Shown here: positions 59,703 to 64,000 of the stretch, piece after piece
How the letters are laid out: each line of letters opens with the position of its first letter
Position numbering within the stretch: position 1 is the stretch's first letter
NCBI GenBank assembly: GCA_964504305.1
Contig: CAZDEB010000013.1
Coordinates: 1 to 64,000, forward strand
Length of the DNA: 64,000 bases
Direction: 5' to 3'
DNA from: UBA11606 sp964504305
Lineage (GTDB): Bacteria > Actinomycetota > Acidimicrobiia > Acidimicrobiales > Aldehydirespiratoraceae
The notes under the pieces: generated by a model
Databases searched by the model: none
What the model was told of the DNA's origin: nothing
The model's input: the letters and a program-made list of their open reading frames with translations, nothing else
Made by a program: the position numbers and the translations under genes

Positions 59703-60397
59703 CCCGTTTCGAGACGTGGTCGATCGCGGCGGTCAACCTCACCGAGCACGCCGACAACCCCGTCCACACCGTTGCCGGTGGGCTGGCCGCCGGATTCGAC
59801 GGGGCAGTCGTTGCCGGCACCACAATCTTTGCCTACCTCACGAGACCGATCGCCCAAGCCTGGGGACCTGATTGGATCAGTCGCGGCGGTCTCGAAGTGT
59901 GGTTCCGTGGGCCAGTGCTGGCTGATGAACGGGTGGTTGTGAGCGAAGACTCGGCCGGCATCACCGCCACCGTCGACAGTCGGGTCTGTGCCGTGCTACA
60001 CCCAGTCTTAGAGGCCGACACCCCCGAGCCGCCCGGCGGCAAACGTCTCGAGCCGGTCGGCTTCGAGCTCACCGACCGCTGGACCGGATACGCGGCCCGG
60101 GCCGGAGAAGACCTCGATCTTTACCGCACCCATGATCTGGTTCATCCCAGCGTTTGGCCGTGTCTCGCCAATCGAATCTTCGCCCGCCAATTGGTTGATG
60201 GGCCTTGGGTCCACACGCGCAGCCACATCACCCACCTTGGCGTGGCGCGACCTGGAGCAACAGTGATAGCCGAACCGTTCGAGATCGATCGCTTCACCAC
60301 GCGGACGGGCGAACGGGCCATAGTCGATATTCGCTTCACGATCGACGACCAGCCAGTTGCTCGCGTCGAACACGAAGCGATCGTTCGGTTGAGCTAA
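59699..60397 (+). CDS. MaoC/hot-dog-like acyl dehydratase family protein
   Basis: 232 aa beginning at GTG 59699. VNLTEHADNPVHTVAGGLAAGFDGAVVAGTTIFAYL (in part) resembles the hydratase HxxxG segment; WISRGGLEVWFRGPVLADERVVV resembles the hot-dog beta-sheet, and a second similar half follows (HTRSHITHLG, GERAIVDIRFTID). The classic D-x4-H motif is not obvious, so enzymatic activity is uncertain. Last gene of the cluster. Confidence 0.6.
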   Translation: MTRFETWSIAAVNLTEHADNPVHTVAGGLAAGFDGAVVAGTTIFAYLTRPIAQAWGPDWISRGGLEVWFRGPVLADERVVVSEDSAGITATVDSRVCAVLHPVLEADTPEPPGGKRLEPVGFELTDRWTGYAARAGEDLDLYRTHDLVHPSVWPCLANRIFARQLVDGPWVHTRSHITHLGVARPGATVIAEPFEIDRFTTRTGERAIVDIRFTIDDQPVARVEHEAIVRLS

Positions 60398-60410
60398 GAA
60401 CCGGGTTGCG

Positions 60411-60974
60411 TCACGATAGTGGCGGAGCGTCAGGCGGCAGAACCGTACGCGAGCCGTCGCTGTTCACAATGTTTCGGTGAACATCGCCGTAGTTGTTTTC
60501 GGTCCACTCCACGAGACGACCATCAGATGATTCGGTCCACCCACTCTTGCGTGCCCCACTCGACTCGGTAAACGAACGAGTGCGCTTCCCATCTTTGTCG
60601 ACGGTTTCCTCGTAGTTGACGCCGTCGCCCGGAAGGCTGGATGTTGTCGAACCGTCCGGGTTGCGAGTCCGGTGCCACTCGTTGCCGTTGGCGTCGATAG
60701 CCGAATCACCTACGTCGCGGTTCGGATCGATCCCCGGACCGGTTACCTCGGCCTGGATCTTCTCCCAGTTGAGGTCCTCCGGGTTGGTGTCAATCGGAGA
60801 GCCGCCGGGGTCGCGTTCGGGGCCACGGTCCTCGGGCGGTATGCCCCTCGACTGAGGGGCGGTCGACGCGCCACCGCTTCCGCCCGTCGGAGCAACAAGA
60901 CCGCCCGGGGCGGGAGGTGTGTCGGTGGGTTCCGGTGTTGGCTCATTGGCCGGTGAGGCGTTGCCGCGTTCCAT
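60411..60974 (-). CDS. MERGN-leader low-complexity protein
   Basis: Not recognised. 187 aa. Starts MERGNASPANEPTPEP, then Pro/Gly-rich, disordered-looking sequence to about residue 70, then short repeated strand units with the pattern DGxxxxxxxES/ENxxGD (ESSDGRLVEWTENNYGD, NSDGSRTVLPP), reminiscent of YD/MORN-like antiparallel repeats. No signal peptide. GAAGGA precedes the ATG. It is 26 bp downstream of the amidoligase-like gene, and its first five residues recur in the gene at 63672. Confidence 0.65.
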   Translation of the reverse strand: MERGNASPANEPTPEPTDTPPAPGGLVAPTGGSGGASTAPQSRGIPPEDRGPERDPGGSPIDTNPEDLNWEKIQAEVTGPGIDPNRDVGDSAIDANGNEWHRTRNPDGSTTSSLPGDGVNYEETVDKDGKRTRSFTESSGARKSGWTESSDGRLVEWTENNYGDVHRNIVNSDGSRTVLPPDAPPLS

Positions 60975-61000
60975 GTGCGTTCCTTCTTTCGAGAAAGGGG

Positions 61001-63304
61001 TTAGCCCGGGCTACCGGTGATGGTTATGCCGAGGTCGACGGGGGTGATAAGCGGACCGGTTGGATCGGCCCCGTATACGTCGGCGGCAGATTGTTCGGGC
61101 GCGAACGTCCCGTCGTGACGGAAAGCCGTGGTCTGGGCACCGGTGAGGTTGGGCATCTCGTTGGCTGCAATGAACCAAACGATGGTGTTGTCACTAATGA
61201 CGGCCCGAAACGAAGACGCCATCGGGTTGTCGAAGCTGCCGGCGTACGCCCTCCCCGTCCACGATCCTCCGCGGTAGTCGAGGGTGTACCACGTGTCGGT
61301 GCCTTGGTAGATGTCCCAATCGAACGGGTCTCTCGGGACCCAGTTGTTAGCCGGATCCCCGTCGCCGTCGACCACCGCCGAATAGGTATAGACCCAGCCA
61401 TCGTTGGCAACCGGACCGCTCAACGTTTGCACAATCATCACGACCTCGTCGCCAGGAACATCAAGCACCTCGTGCTGTGAGCAAACTGTTGTTACGTCTT
61501 CGACGGTCTCGCCGCACTCAAAGACGCTGTTGTTGAACAGCCCGTCGGCCCGGGCTTGATCGACTCCGAACGACCCGACGAAGACGTCCCAAATGTCGAC
61601 GTCGTCGCCGGGGTTGCCGGCAAGCGCGTCGCTGATGCTGAAGAAGAGGTCGAACATGTCGTCCTCCAGCATGTATTCGACGATGTCGACGGCTTCTTGC
61701 TCGTCGAATCCCACGTCGATCAGGATGTCGAACAAAGAGTCGTAGTGAGGTGGCACCTCAACCGGCTCGACGGGCTCGACGGGCTCGACGGGTTCTACGG
61801 GTTCGACCTCTACCGGTTGCACCGAAACCAGAGGTTCTTCATCGCCGCCGCCGATCTGGCTCACTAGTACGACGATCGGAATGATCGACACCAAGGCAAT
61901 AAGGATCGGCCACCACGGGAAACTACCGATGATCTCTTCCTCCGGTTCCTCGATTGGCGGCAAGAACTTCGATGGCCGCGCCGGGGGATCACCGGCATCG
62001 CCGCCGGTCGTAATCGTTGGTCCAGTCGTGCCCCCAACCGACTCGCCCGCACCGTCGCGAGTTCGGGTTCCCCCTACCGAACCTCCCGCCGGAGTGCTTG
62101 GCGGCGGCCCATCAGACAACGACGGGGCAAGGCGCATCACGCCATCGCGGTGAGGTTCAGGAGGAGCCAACGACTCCCACCCCGTAAGGCGATCGTAGTA
62201 ACCGACCCTGGCGGTCGCGTGTTCAAAGCGGCCGAGACCACGACCTCGATCGCGGCCACGAAGCACCCGCCCGATCGTTCGGTCGAGCGACCCGCCGCGC
62301 AGATCGTTGACGTACTGGCCAAGCTGCTCACGCGGAACAGCAACGTAGGCATCGCGCCTGCCCGCTAGACAAAAAACCGTGTGCGCCCAAGTCGCGACCA
62401 CGACCGAAGCTGTGAACGACGGCCTCACAACCGGATCGGTCAATCCTGTCTCGACCGTGAGCGGCGCAGTCCGAGAAACAGTCGCGGCCCGGTCGTGAGC
62501 TATCTCACACGGCAACGACCGAACGCCGCTGATCATGTCATCAGCCGCAACCAAATCATCAGGACCGCACAAACCAAGCAGGCCATCCTTGGCCTGCTTC
62601 CAACAACGTTCCAGATGATCCTGAGCAGTGACCACCGTGTTCGTGGTGGCCGTTACCAACTCTGCGTCGCGGCCCTCCACATACAAGTCGCCACCAAACG
62701 CCGCCCGATCGACATACCAACCAAACCGGTCGTTGGCCGTCGCAACATCAACCGCTATCTCATCAACCGAGTAACCCCCATCGATAATCGTGCGAACACC
62801 GCCGAGGGCCATAGCCGCAGCCGCAGTCAAGAAATCGCCGCTGGCATAATCGAGTCCGAACTCCAACCGATTATGACGGGGACGAATCAACAAGCCCAAC
62901 GACTCCGAACTCTCGGTCAAGAGCATCAATGCCGGAGCAAACGTACGAGCGAACCGCCGCGCCACCTCGTTCACTCGATCTGGCGGCACCGAAACCGAAA
63001 GATGAGTCGACATCCCAACCAGCACACACTTATCACCCACCGCGTCTTGCAAAAGATGGCCGCCGTGAGCAGCCCACTGATTCAAAACATCGCCAAACCC
63101 CGGCCGCGCCAGCACCGGGGGACACGCATACTCGGCCTCCGCCCCGTCGGCGGTAACCACAACACCCGACCGGGTACGGACCGCGTTGCGATCACCAGGA
63201 TCGGCCACCAGTCCATCCACCGCGCCGGTCCCCAAAACCGAACGAAAATCGACGGCCTCGCCGCCTCGCGAAACAACGAACTCGTGCTCCAAGCCGAGAA
63301 GCAT
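61001..63304 (-). CDS. amidoligase-like/transmembrane/extracellular fusion protein
   Basis: 767 aa. N-terminal ~370 residues: LLGLEHEFVVSRGG, THLSVSVPPDRV and IRPRHNRLEFGLDYASGDF look like the glutamate-cysteine-ligase/amidoligase fold (GxEhEF start, paired Glu/Arg strands), but I am not certain. Then a Gly/Pro/Thr linker, one transmembrane helix (FPWWPILIALVSIIPIVVLVS, about 455-475), a VEP repeat (VEPVEPVEPVEPVEVP) and a ~260-residue outer domain with a Cys pair (FECGETVEDVTTVCS). No signal peptide, so the ligase-like part would be cytoplasmic. Starts 3 nt after the upstream stop. Confidence 0.6.
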   Translation of the reverse strand: MLLGLEHEFVVSRGGEAVDFRSVLGTGAVDGLVADPGDRNAVRTRSGVVVTADGAEAEYACPPVLARPGFGDVLNQWAAHGGHLLQDAVGDKCVLVGMSTHLSVSVPPDRVNEVARRFARTFAPALMLLTESSESLGLLIRPRHNRLEFGLDYASGDFLTAAAAMALGGVRTIIDGGYSVDEIAVDVATANDRFGWYVDRAAFGGDLYVEGRDAELVTATTNTVVTAQDHLERCWKQAKDGLLGLCGPDDLVAADDMISGVRSLPCEIAHDRAATVSRTAPLTVETGLTDPVVRPSFTASVVVATWAHTVFCLAGRRDAYVAVPREQLGQYVNDLRGGSLDRTIGRVLRGRDRGRGLGRFEHATARVGYYDRLTGWESLAPPEPHRDGVMRLAPSLSDGPPPSTPAGGSVGGTRTRDGAGESVGGTTGPTITTGGDAGDPPARPSKFLPPIEEPEEEIIGSFPWWPILIALVSIIPIVVLVSQIGGGDEEPLVSVQPVEVEPVEPVEPVEPVEPVEVPPHYDSLFDILIDVGFDEQEAVDIVEYMLEDDMFDLFFSISDALAGNPGDDVDIWDVFVGSFGVDQARADGLFNNSVFECGETVEDVTTVCSQHEVLDVPGDEVVMIVQTLSGPVANDGWVYTYSAVVDGDGDPANNWVPRDPFDWDIYQGTDTWYTLDYRGGSWTGRAYAGSFDNPMASSFRAVISDNTIVWFIAANEMPNLTGAQTTAFRHDGTFAPEQSAADVYGADPTGPLITPVDLGITITGSPG

Positions 63305-63307
63305 GAC

Positions 63308-63672
63308 CTATTCCTCGAGACGGGTCAGCGAACCATCAGACTGAGCCTCGAACCAATAGCCGCCGATTTCCAGGACGCGGGTTTCACCCGGACCAGGTGG
63401 CGTTTCCAGGCCGTCGACCAACGTTCCAGTCGTTGCTTCGGCCCACGTGACAATCTCGCCGTTGTCATCCACAAACGGGACCCTCATGGTCCCGTCCTCG
63501 AGTTCCTCGACCTGATCAAAATCGAGCATGTCCCAGCTCACCTCAGGTTCATCTCCCGCGCTACCAGGATTCGCAACCGACGAAGGACCACCACCAGCGC
63601 CCGCTACACCCGATCCACCAGCGTGCCCGACTCAGAACCACCACCACCCGTAGGCTGATTTCCTCGCTCCAT
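63308..63672 (-). CDS. MERGN-leader protein, apparent frameshift
   Basis: From ATG 63672 the frame reads MERGNQPTGGGGSESGTL then stops at codon 23. One base later the alternative frame is open as GSGVAGAGGGPSS...VANPGSAGDEPEVSWDMLDFDQ to the stop at 63308. A one-base deletion near 63610-63635 would join them. The C-terminal 77 residues alone can start at GTG 63541. The product would be a Gly-rich leader plus a small beta-rich domain (GTMRVPFVDDNGEIVTW, GGYWFEAQSDGSLTRLEE). Sequencing error or real break cannot be told. Confidence 0.5.
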
Positions 63673-63709
63673 CACGAACCCCAAACCCTCGAAAGCTGAC
63701 GAACGCCAA

Positions 63710-63809
63710 NNNNNNNNNNNNNNNNNNNNNNNNNNNNNNNNNNNNNNNNNNNNNNNNNNNNNNNNNNNNNNNNNNNNNNNNNNNNNNNNNNNNNNNNNNN
63801 NNNNNNNNN
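63710..63809. other. assembly gap (100 N)
   Basis: Exactly 100 N, between the MERGN gene and the partial gene at the window end. True length unknown, so adjacency of those two genes is not established. Confidence 0.99.
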
Positions 63810-63825
63810 GTTTTGTGGGTCCGCC

Positions 63826-64000
63826 CTAGGCCGGGCGGCAGTACCCGTGATAGGTCGCCGTCTCGAACGGCGATTCCTCGAACGTCTCAGGATGAAACAC
63901 CGACCGATCAATCGTCGAAATCGGCCCCAAATACACATGCACCGCCCGCGCCCGCTCATGCAACGGCGCGCTGATCGCATGAATTGCATCGGCACCCAAC
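63826..64000 (-). CDS. C-terminal fragment of an unrecognised protein
   Basis: Runs off the window edge. The last ~58 residues read LGADAIHAISAPLHERARAV, then HVYLGPISTIDRSVFHP and ETFEESPFETATYHGYCRPA, then TAG. The spacing of His and Glu residues and terminal Tyr/Cys could suit a cupin-type or similar metal enzyme, but nothing firm can be said. Confidence 0.5.
   Translation of the reverse strand, partial: LGADAIHAISAPLHERARAVHVYLGPISTIDRSVFHPETFEESPFETATYHGYCRPA

Noticed and set aside
63672..63995. Single minus-strand open frame spanning the 63710-63809 gap
   Set aside because: It is open only because N bases encode X; the translation on either side does not match a single protein.

Overview
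This window is a stretch of a high-GC actinobacterial chromosome around the replication origin. It is a draft scaffold: three 100-N gaps lie at 21369-21468, 46016-46115 and 63710-63809. The gene order is diagnostic. Leftwards from the origin run rpmH, rnpA, yidD, yidC, jag, rsmG, parA and parB, all on the minus strand. Rightwards run dnaA, dnaN, recF, a DUF721 gene, gyrB, gyrA, a DUF3566 gene and tRNA-Ile(GAT). Farther left, on the plus strand, are trxA, trxB, an anti-sigma factor, an ECF sigma factor and a DUF6049-like protein, with a CCA-adding enzyme (minus strand) beyond. This matches the Mycobacterium/Streptomyces layout. The mix of orphan Flp pilin, DUF5318, PntAA/AB/B and acyl-CoA enzymes suggests a deep-branching actinobacterium such as an acidimicrobiian, but that placement is inference.

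Left arm (1-8943): acyl-CoA and lipid metabolism (enoyl-CoA isomerase-like, MaoC, MatB, crotonase), a PLP decarboxylase-like enzyme, secreted proteins of unknown function, a pair of diverged ~75-100 bp repeats and an EAL-domain protein. 8965-12219 is the rpsF-ssb-rpsR-rplI-dnaB cluster (minus strand), with a perfect 35-bp palindrome holding two inverted consensus DnaA boxes just upstream of dnaB. 12433-20360 holds a Flp pilin, an asparaginase, a class-V aminotransferase plus transhydrogenase operon, panB and small conserved actinobacterial genes.

Origin-proximal block (20361-44907): envelope, redox and sigma genes, segregation genes with a tandem parS pair, ribosome, RNase P and membrane-insertion genes, then dnaA to gyrA. 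DnaA-box-like sites lie on both sides of dnaA. murJ, which in relatives sits between the DUF6049 gene and the sigma factor, is absent and a DegV gene occupies its place.

Right arm (44981-64000): a TadE/G-like protein, DUF3566, tRNA-Ile, and a WhiG/FliA-type sigma gene behind a leader with two mutually exclusive helices. Next come DUF3105, HisN, DUF1295 and PlsC genes, then acetoacetyl-CoA synthetase, a lipase, and a tight plus-strand cluster (D-aminoacylase, TauD-like dioxygenase, selenocysteine glutathione peroxidase, cytochrome P450, NTF2-like, hot-dog-like). The window ends in an unfamiliar minus-strand locus: a large amidoligase-like protein fused to a transmembrane and extracellular region, flanked by two genes whose products share the N-terminus MERGN.

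A repeated promoter signature, a TAnnnT-like hexamer then exactly 6 nt then the start codon, occurs before many first genes and points to widespread leaderless transcription. The strongest candidates for a second look are the selenoprotein GPx with its SECIS hairpin, the switch-like leader before the sigma gene, the MERGN/amidoligase locus and the double DnaA-box palindrome.
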